DNA from: Actinomycetota bacterium
Lineage (GTDB): Bacteria; Actinomycetota; Actinomycetes; Nanopelagicales; Nanopelagicaceae
Assembly (NCBI GenBank): GCA_009702465.1
Contig: WLHY01000026.1
Span: forward strand, 1 to 9,969
Direction of reading: 5' to 3'
DNA: 9,969 nucleotides
Shown here: one piece after another, positions 1-6,110 of the stretch
Layout of the letters: each line of letters begins with the position of its first letter
How positions within the stretch are numbered: the stretch's first letter is position 1
The notes under the pieces: generated by a model
Seen by the model: only the letters and a program-made list of their open reading frames with translations
Told to the model about the DNA's origin: nothing
Database searches by the model: none
Translations under genes and position numbers: made by a program

Positions 1-489
1 CCGGGTGTTGGCGTTGAGATGCTTGCGCCAGATTTCAGTGGAAATGCAGATTTGTTAAACCAGGTTTTTGAAACTCGCCCAGAGGTTTTTGCTCACAACC
101 TTGAAACAGTGCCAAGAATCTTCAAGGAGATTAGACCAGCTTTTAGATATGACCGTTCTTTAAATGTAATAACTCAAGCTCGAGATTTTGGCTTAATTAC
201 CAAATCAAATTTAATTCTAGGTATGGGCGAAACACGTGCTGAAGTTTCTCAGGCACTTGCAGATCTGCGAGATGCAGGATGTGATCTGATCACAATTACG
301 CAGTATTTACGTCCTACCGCCAAACATCACCCAGTGGTTAGATGGGTAAAGCCAAATGAGTTTGTAGAATTATCTAAGGAAGCAGAAGAGATCGGATTTC
401 TTGGTGTTATGAGCGGACCATTGGTACGTTCTAGCTACCGAGCAGGACGTTTATACAACCAGGCAATTTCAGCTCGTTCCGTAAAGTAA
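1..489 (+). CDS. lipA: Lipoyl synthase LipA, C-terminal part (5' end outside window)
   Basis: The reading frame is open from the first base of the window, so this is the last 162 residues of a gene that starts upstream; the ATG at 19 is internal. LipA is a radical SAM enzyme that inserts two sulfurs into the octanoyl chain on lipoyl-domain proteins. The fragment shows the family C-terminal half: [61 protein letters not shown] and the terminal [11 protein letters not shown]. The RSSY serine is the residue known in the family to ligate the auxiliary iron-sulfur cluster. The CxxxxCxxxxxC and radical-SAM CxxxCxxC motifs would lie in the missing N-terminal part and cannot be checked. The next gene starts 11 bp after the stop, suggesting co-transcription. 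The identity is very clear. Confidence 0.97.
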   Translation, partial: PGVGVEMLAPDFSGNADLLNQVFETRPEVFAHNLETVPRIFKEIRPAFRYDRSLNVITQARDFGLITKSNLILGMGETRAEVSQALADLRDAGCDLITITQYLRPTAKHHPVVRWVKPNEFVELSKEAEEIGFLGVMSGPLVRSSYRAGRLYNQAISARSVK

Positions 490-495
490 AGGGAG
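488..495 (+). promoter_or_regulatory. Ribosome binding site of the DUF4191 gene
   Basis: The sequence AAAGGGAG overlaps the lipA stop region and lies 5 nt before the ATG at 501. It fixes the start and shows that this gene is read from the lipA transcript by its own initiation. Confidence 0.7.
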
Positions 496-500
496 AATAG

Positions 501-1205
501 ATGTTCGGTCGTAAGAAAAAAGAGGCAGCTGCTACAACAGATAAAAATGCCGCCCCAAAAAAACAATCTCAGCTGGCGGTAGTTAAAGATGCCTTTAAAT
601 TAGTTAAAAAAGAGTCGCCTTCTCGAATTGTGATTGCAATTCTCTCATTCTTCATAGTCTTTGCAATTGGTATAGCGATTGGTATTTCAATTGGACACCC
701 TATTTACCTAGGTTTTATCTCCTTCCCATTTGCATTTCTTGTTGCCTTCTTCTTGTTTACCCGCTTTGCCAACACTGCGGCCTTTGCCTCAATTGAGGGT
801 CAATTAGGTGCTGGTGCAAGTGTTTTGATGTCGATTCGTCGTGGATTTGTAACTACACCAGCGGTCAATGTTTCGCGTAACCAAGATATGGTTCACCGAG
901 TATCGGCAAAAGCTGGAATTATTTTAGTCGGCGAAGGTTCCCCATCTGTTAGAACTCTTCTACAAGAGGAGCGAAAAAAGATGGAGCGATTCTTATCTGG
1001 CGTACCAGTAACAGAGGTAATTGTTGGAAATAACAAAGATCAGGTCAGCTTAAAGAAATTGCAAAGGCATATGAAAAAACTACCCAAAAAGTTAAATACC
1101 GCTCAACTAAGGGAGGTTCGAGCCCGCTTGAAGTCTGTTGGCGGTCTTAACATTCCAATGCCAAAGGGACCAATGCCCACAAATATAAAGATGCCGCGCA
1201 GGTAA
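501..1205 (+). CDS. DUF4191 family integral membrane protein
   Basis: This 234-residue protein is of the actinobacterial DUF4191 type, which is characteristically encoded directly after lipA; its function is not known. The N-terminus is lysine-rich and cytosolic in character (residues 1-42). Two adjacent hydrophobic segments follow at about 43-65 and 68-88, joined by a very short turn (IGHPIY), so they form a hairpin in the membrane. The rest (about 90-234) is a soluble basic domain containing QLGAGASVL, a RRGFVTTPAVNVSRNQD stretch and GIILVGEGSP, followed by a lysine- and proline-rich tail. A GGGAG-type ribosome binding site at 491-495 lies 5 nt before the ATG. The gene follows lipA by 11 bp and probably shares its transcript. 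It ends 3 bp from the convergent RDD gene, with no obvious terminator between them. Family assignment rests on pattern and gene order. Confidence 0.88.
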   Translation: MFGRKKKEAAATTDKNAAPKKQSQLAVVKDAFKLVKKESPSRIVIAILSFFIVFAIGIAIGISIGHPIYLGFISFPFAFLVAFFLFTRFANTAAFASIEGQLGAGASVLMSIRRGFVTTPAVNVSRNQDMVHRVSAKAGIILVGEGSPSVRTLLQEERKKMERFLSGVPVTEVIVGNNKDQVSLKKLQRHMKKLPKKLNTAQLREVRARLKSVGGLNIPMPKGPMPTNIKMPRR

Positions 1206-1208
1206 GAA

Positions 1209-1595
1209 TTAAATTCTGATTGCCCGCGAACTTGTAAGTATGTTGTGATAAGGCTCTGACTCCTTTGTAAATACCGCGGGCAAAACCAAAATGATTAAGG
1301 TTGTTCGTATAAATGTCCGCTTAAAACCAATTCTGCCAAAATGGTACTTATCAATGATTTTAACCCCCACCAAAAACTGCCCCATTGAACTTTGCAGGAA
1401 ATAGGTGACCAGTAAAACCTGAATGTAAAAAACTAACAGTGTTGAAAAGGAGTTTTCTGGAATTAGATTTGGGGTCAGTAGGGTGGCGGTAGACCAGGCG
1501 ATCGCCCAATCGATTGATATGGCGATAAACCGCTTTCCCTGAGAGGCATCTTCAAAATCCAGGGGATCTCTGCCTTGATTGATGCCGAAGCTCAT
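1209..1595 (-). CDS. RDD family membrane protein
   Basis: This small 128-residue membrane protein is of the RDD family, a broad family of mostly unassigned function in which some members act in ion transport. The first family motif is seen as GKRFIAISIDW (Arg22 and Asp29). The mid-protein motif SMGQFLVGVKII (about 70-81) matches the usual G-x-GK-x-x-x-G-x-(R/K)-(V/I) pattern. Hydrophobic segments lie at about 27-44, 51-68 and 94-110. The C-terminus is short: the usual D-R at the end is represented by SSRAI. There is no Shine-Dalgarno before the ATG; instead TAGAAT stands exactly 6 nt upstream, as expected for a leaderless actinobacterial mRNA. The gene is convergent with the DUF4191 gene (3 bp apart) and divergent from glnA. 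An RDD gene beside glnA is a conserved actinobacterial arrangement. Confidence 0.85.
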   Translation of the reverse strand: MSFGINQGRDPLDFEDASQGKRFIAISIDWAIAWSTATLLTPNLIPENSFSTLLVFYIQVLLVTYFLQSSMGQFLVGVKIIDKYHFGRIGFKRTFIRTTLIILVLPAVFTKESEPYHNILTSSRAIRI

Positions 1596-1601
1596 AGGGT
1601 G

Positions 1602-1607
1602 ATTCTA
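1602..1607 (-). promoter_or_regulatory. Candidate -10 element (TAGAAT) of the RDD gene, leaderless
   Basis: Read on the minus strand, TAGAAT is separated from the ATG at 1595 by exactly 6 nt, which would put the transcription start on or next to the start codon. No Shine-Dalgarno is present. No good -35 hexamer is seen at 16-18 bp upstream. Confidence 0.5.
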
Positions 1608-1644
1608 GCCCAAGCCCGCTTTTATGAAACCCTGATCGATTTTG

Positions 1645-1671
1645 GAAACATAGTTGTAACACCAAGGTTAT
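1645..1671. promoter_or_regulatory. Candidate GlnR-type operator upstream of glnA
   Basis: GAAAC (1645-1649), GTAAC (1656-1660) and GTTAT (1667-1671) are spaced by exactly 6 nt each, giving an 11-bp phase. GlnR, the OmpR-type nitrogen regulator of actinobacteria, binds alternating GTnAC and GnAAC half-sites separated by 6 nt, and mycobacterial sites reduce to AC-n9-AC. The first two half-sites fit fully; the third is degenerate. The site is about 110-135 bp before the glnA ATG and 50-76 bp before the divergent RDD gene. No experimental or genome-wide support is available here. Confidence 0.4.
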
Positions 1672-1740
1672 AGATTTTTCATCAAGACCAAGTAGATTTT
1701 GCCCCATCTGAATCGAAGCAATGATGCCTCAATTTCAGCA

Positions 1741-1771
1741 ATAGATATTCAGTTAATGAATAGATACTCAG
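1741..1771 (+). repeat. Direct and inverted repeat in the glnA leader
   Basis: ATAGATATTCAG (1741-1752) recurs with one mismatch as ATAGATACTCAG (1760-1771), a 19-bp period. Between the copies is the inverted repeat TATTCA (1746-1751), 5-nt loop, TGAATA (1757-1762). The second copy runs directly into the glnA Shine-Dalgarno. The function is unknown; it could be an operator or a small leader hairpin. Confidence 0.4.
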
Positions 1772-1774
1772 GAG
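1770..1774 (+). promoter_or_regulatory. Ribosome binding site of glnA
   Basis: AGGAG lies 5 nt before the ATG at 1780 and decides the glnA start, which also matches the family N-terminus. Confidence 0.75.
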
Positions 1775-1779
1775 ATTAG

Positions 1780-3210
1780 ATGTTTAAAGATTCAGCAGAA
1801 ATTTTTGCCTACATCAAAAAGAATGATGTGAAACTTATTGATGTTCGCTTCATTGACCTACCAGGAATTCAACATCACTTTAATGTACCGGTTGAATCAT
1901 TTGATCAATCAGTGTTTACAGATGGACTGATGTTTGATGGATCTTCTATTCGCGGATTTCAATCTATCCACGAATCAGATATGAAATTACTACCAGTCCC
2001 CTCTTCTGCATTTTTAGATCCATATCGCAAAGAGAAAACCTTGGTGATTTTATTCTCCGTACATAATCCAAGCGATGACTCACCATACTCACGCGATCCT
2101 CGTGGTGTTGTAGCAAAGGCTGTTGAGTTCATGCGTTCAACTGGAATTGCTGATACCGCCTTTTTTGCACCTGAGGCTGAGTTCTATGTATTTGATCGAA
2201 TCAGATTCTTAACTGGAATGAACCAAGCTTTCCATCACATCGAGTCATATGAAGGTGCCTGGAACACTGGCATCGAAGAGGATGCGGATGGAACACCAAA
2301 CCGTGGCTATCGCACGAGAATCAAGGGTGGCTACTTCCCAGTTTCACCAACAGATCAATTTGCAGATTTACGAGATGAAATGGTGATGAAGTTAGGCGAG
2401 GTTGGACTTCTAGTTGAACGCGCCCACCACGAGGTTGGAACTGCAGGACAGATGGAGATTAATTACCGCTTCAGTGACATTTTGACAGCTGGCGATGAGT
2501 TAATGAAGTTTAAGTACATAATTAAAAACACCGCATGGGCGGCTGGAAAAACCGCAACCTTTATGCCAAAGCCATTGTTTGGCGATAATGGTTCTGGAAT
2601 GCATGTGCACCAATCACTTTGGAAGGATGGCAAGCCATTATTCTGGGGAGATGGTTATGGAGATCTCTCTGACATGGCGCGTTGGTACATTGGTGGATTA
2701 CTAAAGCACGCTCCATCATTATTAGCATTCACTAATCCAACTGTTAACTCATACAAGCGATTAGTGCCAGGTTATGAAGCACCAGTTAACCTGGTTTACT
2801 CAGCTCGAAATCGCTCTGCATGTATTCGTATTCCAATCACAGGATCTAATCCAAAGGCGAAGCGAATTGAGTTCCGTTGTCCAGATCCATCTTCAAATCC
2901 ATACCTAGCCTTTGCCGCTATGTTGATGGCTGGTCTAGATGGAATTCAAAACAAGATCGAACCACCAAAGCCAGTAGATAAAGATCTTTACGAGCTAGAG
3001 GGAGCGGAAGCTGCTGCAATTCCACAGGTTCCTGGTTCATTAGATGTAGTTCTAGATAATCTAGAGCGCGATCATGAGTTCCTTACCAAGGGCGGTGTAT
3101 TCACCAAAGATCTAATTGATACCTGGATTGATTTCAAGCGTAAGCAAGAGGTGGATTATGTACGTCTACGTCCACACCCAGCTGAGTTTGAACTGTATTA
3201 CGATTTATAA
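1780..3210 (+). CDS. glnA: Glutamine synthetase, type I-beta (GlnA1)
   Basis: This enzyme makes glutamine from glutamate, ammonia and ATP in the cytosol and is the main entry point for ammonium. At 476 residues it has the normal length for dodecameric GSI. Visible landmarks are the subunit-interface loop DGSSIRGF (53-60), metal ligands Glu132 and Glu134 in PEAEFYVFD, Glu218 and Glu226 in [15 protein letters not shown], the ATP-binding signature [14 protein letters not shown] (264-277) with His275, the flap glutamate Glu333 in VPGYEAP, and NRSACIRIP. Tyr404 in VDKDLYEL is the position adenylylated by GlnE in GSI-beta enzymes, so post-translational control is likely. The position in the lipA–DUF4191–RDD–glnA block matches GlnA1 of other actinobacteria. 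A good Shine-Dalgarno precedes the start. The upstream region carries GlnR-like half-sites, and a strong hairpin terminator follows the stop. Confidence 0.98.
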   Translation: MFKDSAEIFAYIKKNDVKLIDVRFIDLPGIQHHFNVPVESFDQSVFTDGLMFDGSSIRGFQSIHESDMKLLPVPSSAFLDPYRKEKTLVILFSVHNPSDDSPYSRDPRGVVAKAVEFMRSTGIADTAFFAPEAEFYVFDRIRFLTGMNQAFHHIESYEGAWNTGIEEDADGTPNRGYRTRIKGGYFPVSPTDQFADLRDEMVMKLGEVGLLVERAHHEVGTAGQMEINYRFSDILTAGDELMKFKYIIKNTAWAAGKTATFMPKPLFGDNGSGMHVHQSLWKDGKPLFWGDGYGDLSDMARWYIGGLLKHAPSLLAFTNPTVNSYKRLVPGYEAPVNLVYSARNRSACIRIPITGSNPKAKRIEFRCPDPSSNPYLAFAAMLMAGLDGIQNKIEPPKPVDKDLYELEGAEAAAIPQVPGSLDVVLDNLERDHEFLTKGGVFTKDLIDTWIDFKRKQEVDYVRLRPHPAEFELYYDL

Positions 3211-3220
3211 GCTGTAAATT

Positions 3221-3255
3221 AAAAAGCCCGCCATTTAAGTATGGCGGGCTTTTTT
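3221..3255. terminator. Bidirectional rho-independent terminator
   Basis: A perfect 14-bp stem, AAAAAGCCCGCCAT (3221-3234) and ATGGCGGGCTTTTT (3241-3254), encloses a 6-nt loop. A T run follows on the plus strand and, because of the left A run, on the minus strand too. It starts 11 nt after the glnA stop and 20 nt beyond the end of the convergent aminotransferase gene, so it can stop transcripts from both sides. Confidence 0.93.
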
Positions 3256-3274
3256 CTTGAAGTATCACCTAACT

Positions 3275-4669
3275 TTAAGCTCTAATCGCCTTTGCCAATG
3301 AGTTGAAATCCTCAACTAAAATATCAATCTCCTTTTGACCATGTGCCAATGAGATTAACCACTGCTCATCAAGGCCTGGTGGTGTAATAATTCCACGGTT
3401 AATTGACCAAAGCCAGGACAACTCTGCTACCTGGAAATCAGTAGCTTTGTAATCGCGATAATTACGAACTGGATCTGCCGACCAGGTAATGCAGCCCTTA
3501 ACACCAAAACCAACGGTATGCGCTGGTAACTCGTACTCCTCAATTATTGTTGAGATTCGCTCAAGTGCCTGACGATTAAAGCTTTCAGCGGTTGCCAGTG
3601 CCTCAACTGTGCAGATTCGGTCAACTGCACGAACTCCCGCCATAGCTAACGGATTACCATTAAAGGTACCGAAGTGCGCCATCTTTCCAGATGCGACCGC
3701 ATCCATATACTGTTTTTTACCGCCAAATGCAGCGAGTGGAACTCCACCACCAATTGATTTTGCTAAACAGATTAGATCTGGCTGAACTCCCAAACGTTGT
3801 GCTGCTCCTTGCGGGCCAGCTGTTAAACCAGTTTTTACCTCATCAAAAATTAAAATAATTCCGTACTGATCACAAAGTGTTCGAACACCTTCTAGATACC
3901 CCTCATCAGGTAAGACAATTCCAATATTCTCTAGAACTGGCTCCAAAATAAAACAGGCGATCCGCTCGAAGTTTCGTTTAAACATAATCTCAAGCGCCTC
4001 AAGATTGTTGTATGGAACTACAAAGATCTCGCCAGCTACCGCTGATTCTGGAATTACTGGAGTAGGTGCCTGGGCATCGCCAGCTTGATTTAAGGCTGGC
4101 TTACTTGAAACCATAAGTGGGTCATATGAACCGTGATAGCCACCTTCGACCTTAACGATTGCATTTTTGCCGGTGTAGGCACGTGCGGTGCGAACAGCGT
4201 ACATAGTCGCTTCAGTACCAGAGTTGGTGAAGCGAATCTGATCGATAGCAAATCTTTTGCATAGGCGCTCTGCGGCATCTCGAGAGATTGGTGAAGGCGT
4301 GACAAACAATGTTCCGATATTCAAGCTCTCTTTGATCTCTGCAACCACATCTGGGTTTAGATGACCGACCAACATTGCACCAAAGCCCATTGAAAGATCG
4401 AGCAGATCTCGTCCATCAACATCCTTCATCCATGCGCCCTTGGCTGAAACGATAGAGATTGGATATGGATCCCAATGTTGAAAACTTGATGGCACGCCCA
4501 GTGGAATAACTTGATGAGCGAGCTCATTTTCAATTCCGGAGCCGATGGTTGAATTTTTATAAGCAGCCCACTCTTGAGCTAATAATTTTTGTAACTTACT
4601 TTGGTCAAGTGGTTTTGCATCAATGGATGAGGTTCTAAATGCTTGGGGATGATGCGATTTTGTCTGCAT
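3275..4669 (-). CDS. Class III aminotransferase, glutamate-1-semialdehyde 2,1-aminomutase-like
   Basis: This 464-residue PLP enzyme is of fold type I, class III. Numbered from the ATG at 4669, the phosphate-binding SGTEATM is at 150-156. An EGGYHGSYD loop follows, then the pyridine-nitrogen aspartate in IFDEVKTG (Asp276) and the Schiff-base lysine Lys304 in LAKSIGGG. HFGTFNGNPLAMAG follows, and the C-terminus ends with a typical HGQKEIDILVEDF segment. Overall it is closest to HemL-type aminomutases, but the family also contains amino-acid and polyamine aminotransferases, and nothing nearby is a tetrapyrrole gene. I therefore give no symbol. The start is uncertain: the frame extends to a TTG at 4729, neither candidate has a Shine-Dalgarno, and a promoter-like pair lies just upstream. 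It converges on glnA with a shared terminator. Confidence 0.85.
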   Translation of the reverse strand: MQTKSHHPQAFRTSSIDAKPLDQSKLQKLLAQEWAAYKNSTIGSGIENELAHQVIPLGVPSSFQHWDPYPISIVSAKGAWMKDVDGRDLLDLSMGFGAMLVGHLNPDVVAEIKESLNIGTLFVTPSPISRDAAERLCKRFAIDQIRFTNSGTEATMYAVRTARAYTGKNAIVKVEGGYHGSYDPLMVSSKPALNQAGDAQAPTPVIPESAVAGEIFVVPYNNLEALEIMFKRNFERIACFILEPVLENIGIVLPDEGYLEGVRTLCDQYGIILIFDEVKTGLTAGPQGAAQRLGVQPDLICLAKSIGGGVPLAAFGGKKQYMDAVASGKMAHFGTFNGNPLAMAGVRAVDRICTVEALATAESFNRQALERISTIIEEYELPAHTVGFGVKGCITWSADPVRNYRDYKATDFQVAELSWLWSINRGIITPPGLDEQWLISLAHGQKEIDILVEDFNSLAKAIRA

Positions 4670-4738
4670 GATAATTAAGTGGTTTTCAAAAAGCTCCGAT
4701 CGAGCCCTACTTTGAAATACACACTCCAAACGATTTAA

Positions 4739-4759
4739 AAATAACTGAGTTAGTTATTT
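4739..4759. promoter_or_regulatory. Perfect inverted repeat in front of the aminotransferase (candidate operator)
   Basis: AAATAACT (4739-4746) and AGTTATTT (4752-4759) form a perfect 8-bp inverted repeat around 5 nt. A shorter overlapping palindrome, TAACTGAGTTA (4742-4752), shares it. It lies between the candidate promoter and both possible start codons, where a repressor could act or where the leader RNA could fold. The binding protein is not identifiable. Confidence 0.45.
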
Positions 4760-4770
4760 GTTATTGGCCA

Positions 4771-4799
4771 AATCTATCAGAGTATAATTTTTTGTCTAA
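4771..4799 (-). promoter_or_regulatory. Candidate sigma-70-type promoter of the aminotransferase
   Basis: Read on the minus strand, TTAGAC (4799-4794) and TAGATT (4776-4771) are separated by 17 bp. The predicted transcript would start near 4764, giving a leader of about 35 nt to the TTG at 4729 or about 95 nt to the ATG at 4669. Confidence 0.45.
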
Positions 4800-4832
4800 T
4801 TTAAAGTATTTTATGCGTGTTTTTCAGGTACT

Positions 4833-5351
4833 TTACTTACTTTTTTTACGTTTATACGCGTAAGCACCAAAAAGTAAAATACTTGTTATAAATAAAGCTG
4901 GGTATAAGTAAGAGGGTAATTTACTTTTTTCTTCATTTTGTACACCCTCCGCCGTTTCCGCCTGCTCGCCATAAAGAAATGTGTACTCCCCCTCAACTGG
5001 ATGGCCATCAGCTGAAATGACTCGATAGTAAACAAGCACCGGACCTTCAACAGTATTTGGGCTTAGCGATACGGTAATTTGCGAGCCAGAAACAAGCTCA
5101 TCATCACGGCTAATCTGATCACCGTCACCATTGTTTACAACGACAAAGTTAGATTTCTCATCCCCAATCGACACTAGATCCTCATCAAATTGCAGGGAGA
5201 TTGATGTTGGCCAAACCACCACTTTAGAACCAACTGCAGGATCGCTGAGAATCAATGCGGTATGCGCATTAGCCCCAATCAAGGTAACGCTGGTTAAAAG
5301 CAAGGCGATTGTGAAGGTTATGGATACTCTCTTTGATCTCATCAATTGCAT
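4833..5351 (-). CDS. Membrane-anchored CopC-like copper-binding protein
   Basis: A 172-residue exported protein with one CopC (Ig-like) domain. Residues 1-29 form a signal peptide with basic start, hydrophobic core and GANA cleavage motif, so the mature protein would begin with His30. The domain reads HTALILSDPAVGSKV, then SISLQFDEDLV, then ISADGHPVEGEYTFLYG. In CopC the Cu(II) site uses the mature N-terminal histidine plus the Asp and His of the DGH motif, here His30, Asp115 and His117. There is no methionine-rich Cu(I) site. A linker rich in acidic residues follows, then a transmembrane helix at about 146-166 and a KRKKSK tail, so the domain faces outward. The ATG has no Shine-Dalgarno; TACAAT stands 6 nt upstream, suggesting a leaderless mRNA. 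It is divergent from a metal importer. No CopD gene adjoins it. Confidence 0.85.
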   Translation of the reverse strand: MQLMRSKRVSITFTIALLLTSVTLIGANAHTALILSDPAVGSKVVVWPTSISLQFDEDLVSIGDEKSNFVVVNNGDGDQISRDDELVSGSQITVSLSPNTVEGPVLVYYRVISADGHPVEGEYTFLYGEQAETAEGVQNEEKSKLPSYLYPALFITSILLFGAYAYKRKKSK

Positions 5352-5357
5352 GAGTTG

Positions 5358-5363
5358 ATTGTA
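5358..5363 (-). promoter_or_regulatory. Candidate -10 element (TACAAT) of copC, leaderless
   Basis: On the minus strand TACAAT is exactly 6 nt from the ATG at 5351, and no Shine-Dalgarno is present. No convincing -35 hexamer is visible at the usual distance. Confidence 0.5.
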
Positions 5364-5385
5364 TTGCGGCTCTGTTCAATATCTG

Positions 5386-5414
5386 TTGCAGATGCAAATG
5401 ATTTGCATTAACCT
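5386..5414 (+). promoter_or_regulatory. Promoter of the ECF importer operon with operator in its spacer
   Basis: TTGCAG (5386-5391) as -35 and TAACCT (5409-5414) as -10 are separated by exactly 17 bp, all of which is the palindrome at 5392-5408. The -10 ends 6 nt before the ATG at 5421, so transcription would begin at or next to the start codon; no Shine-Dalgarno is present. Confidence 0.6.
5392..5408. promoter_or_regulatory. Nur-box-like palindrome (nickel-responsive Fur-family operator)
   Basis: ATGCAAATGATTTGCAT is a perfect palindrome of two 8-bp arms around one G. The Nur box described in Streptomyces is tTGCaa-N5-ttGCAA; here TGCAA-N5-TTGCA matches exactly and only the outermost bases differ. 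The 7-1-7 form is also typical of other Fur-family sites such as Zur boxes, so the metal cannot be fixed from the motif alone. Its place between -35 and -10 predicts repression of the importer when the metal is abundant. It lies 41-57 bp upstream of copC and could also influence that gene. Confidence 0.65.
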
Positions 5415-5420
5415 CTTCTC

Positions 5421-6110
5421 ATGCATATTCCAGATGGGTTTATAGATCTGCCTACCTCCTTGGCCTTTATTGCAGTAAGTGCAGTCGGAGTTGGGGTTGC
5501 GCTTAAAGGGGCTAAATCTGAGCTCTCCGACAAAACCGCGCCTTTAGCGGGTTTAGCAACCGTATTCATCTTTGCAGCCCAGATGATCAACTTTCCCGTT
5601 GCTGCTGGAACCAGCGGTCACCTACTTGGCGGGGCACTTGCCGCCATATTGATTGGACCGTGGGCGGCAACTCTCTCAATAAGCATCGTATTGATCCTGC
5701 AAGCCTTGCTATTTGCTGATGGAGGCTTAACCGCTATTGGATTAAATGTTTTCAATTTATCTTTAGTAGGTGTTTGGGCAAGCTACGCAATCTTTTTGAT
5801 TGTGAAGCGAATACTGCCATCCAATAAAAAAGCAATCCCAGTCGCTGCATTTATCGCCGCCTTAATTCAAGTTCCAATTGCAGCTTCCTCATTTGTATTT
5901 CAATATGCGATTGGATCAGTTGCAACAATTCCAGTATCAACAGTCTTTACTGCAATGTTTTCAACCCATGTTTTAATTGGAATTGGCGAAGGATTAATCA
6001 CTGCATTGACTATCTCCGCCGTCTTGGCAACAAGAAGTGATCTTGTCTATGGGTATCGTGGCCAAGGCAAGAAGTTAGAGATCAAGAGCTCAGTACGGAG
6101 TAATTCCTAA
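5421..6110 (+). CDS. cbiM: ECF metal transporter substrate-binding membrane component NikM/CbiM
   Basis: This 229-residue polytopic protein is the substrate-specific S component of a nickel/cobalt energy-coupling-factor importer. It begins MHIPDGFI, the family hallmark: the amino group of Met1 and the side chain of His2 bind the metal. Other conserved parts are QMINFPV (54-60), GTSGHLLGG (63-71, with His67, a further ligand in structurally studied NikM) and ADGGLTAIGLNVFNL (99-113). Hydrophobic helices continue to about residue 205, followed by a basic tail. The start at 5421 is fixed by the MHIPDG motif. It lacks a Shine-Dalgarno and is probably leaderless. It overlaps the next gene by 1 bp. 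NikM and CbiM cannot be separated by sequence alone; the Nur-like operator and the PDGLE partner favour nickel. Confidence 0.93.
   Translation: MHIPDGFIDLPTSLAFIAVSAVGVGVALKGAKSELSDKTAPLAGLATVFIFAAQMINFPVAAGTSGHLLGGALAAILIGPWAATLSISIVLILQALLFADGGLTAIGLNVFNLSLVGVWASYAIFLIVKRILPSNKKAIPVAAFIAALIQVPIAASSFVFQYAIGSVATIPVSTVFTAMFSTHVLIGIGEGLITALTISAVLATRSDLVYGYRGQGKKLEIKSSVRSNS
6097..6100 (+). promoter_or_regulatory. Ribosome binding site of the PDGLE gene
   Basis: GGAG inside the end of the M gene lies 9 nt before the ATG at 6110. It supports the 1-bp overlap start and independent initiation. Confidence 0.55.

Noticed and set aside
1206..1208. A terminator between the convergent DUF4191 and RDD genes
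   Set aside because: Only 3 bp separate the stops and no GC-rich hairpin with a U tract is visible around them.
4090..4305. 71-codon minus-strand frame inside the aminotransferase gene
   Set aside because: It lies wholly within a well-conserved PLP enzyme in another frame and has no recognisable domain.
4781..4790. Plus-strand TATAAT (4783-4788) as a promoter
   Set aside because: No -35 at an accepted spacing (TTGTTA would need 19 bp), and it would only read antisense into copC.
4802..4835. Terminator after copC (TAAAGTA ... TACTTTA)
   Set aside because: The stem is only 7 AT-rich pairs with a loop of about 20 nt and no U tract follows on the minus strand; it also overlaps the stop codon.
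5352..5420. Cobalamin riboswitch upstream of the importer
   Set aside because: The gap is only 69 bp, far too short for a B12 riboswitch, and no B12-box-like sequence is seen; the palindrome and promoter explain the region.
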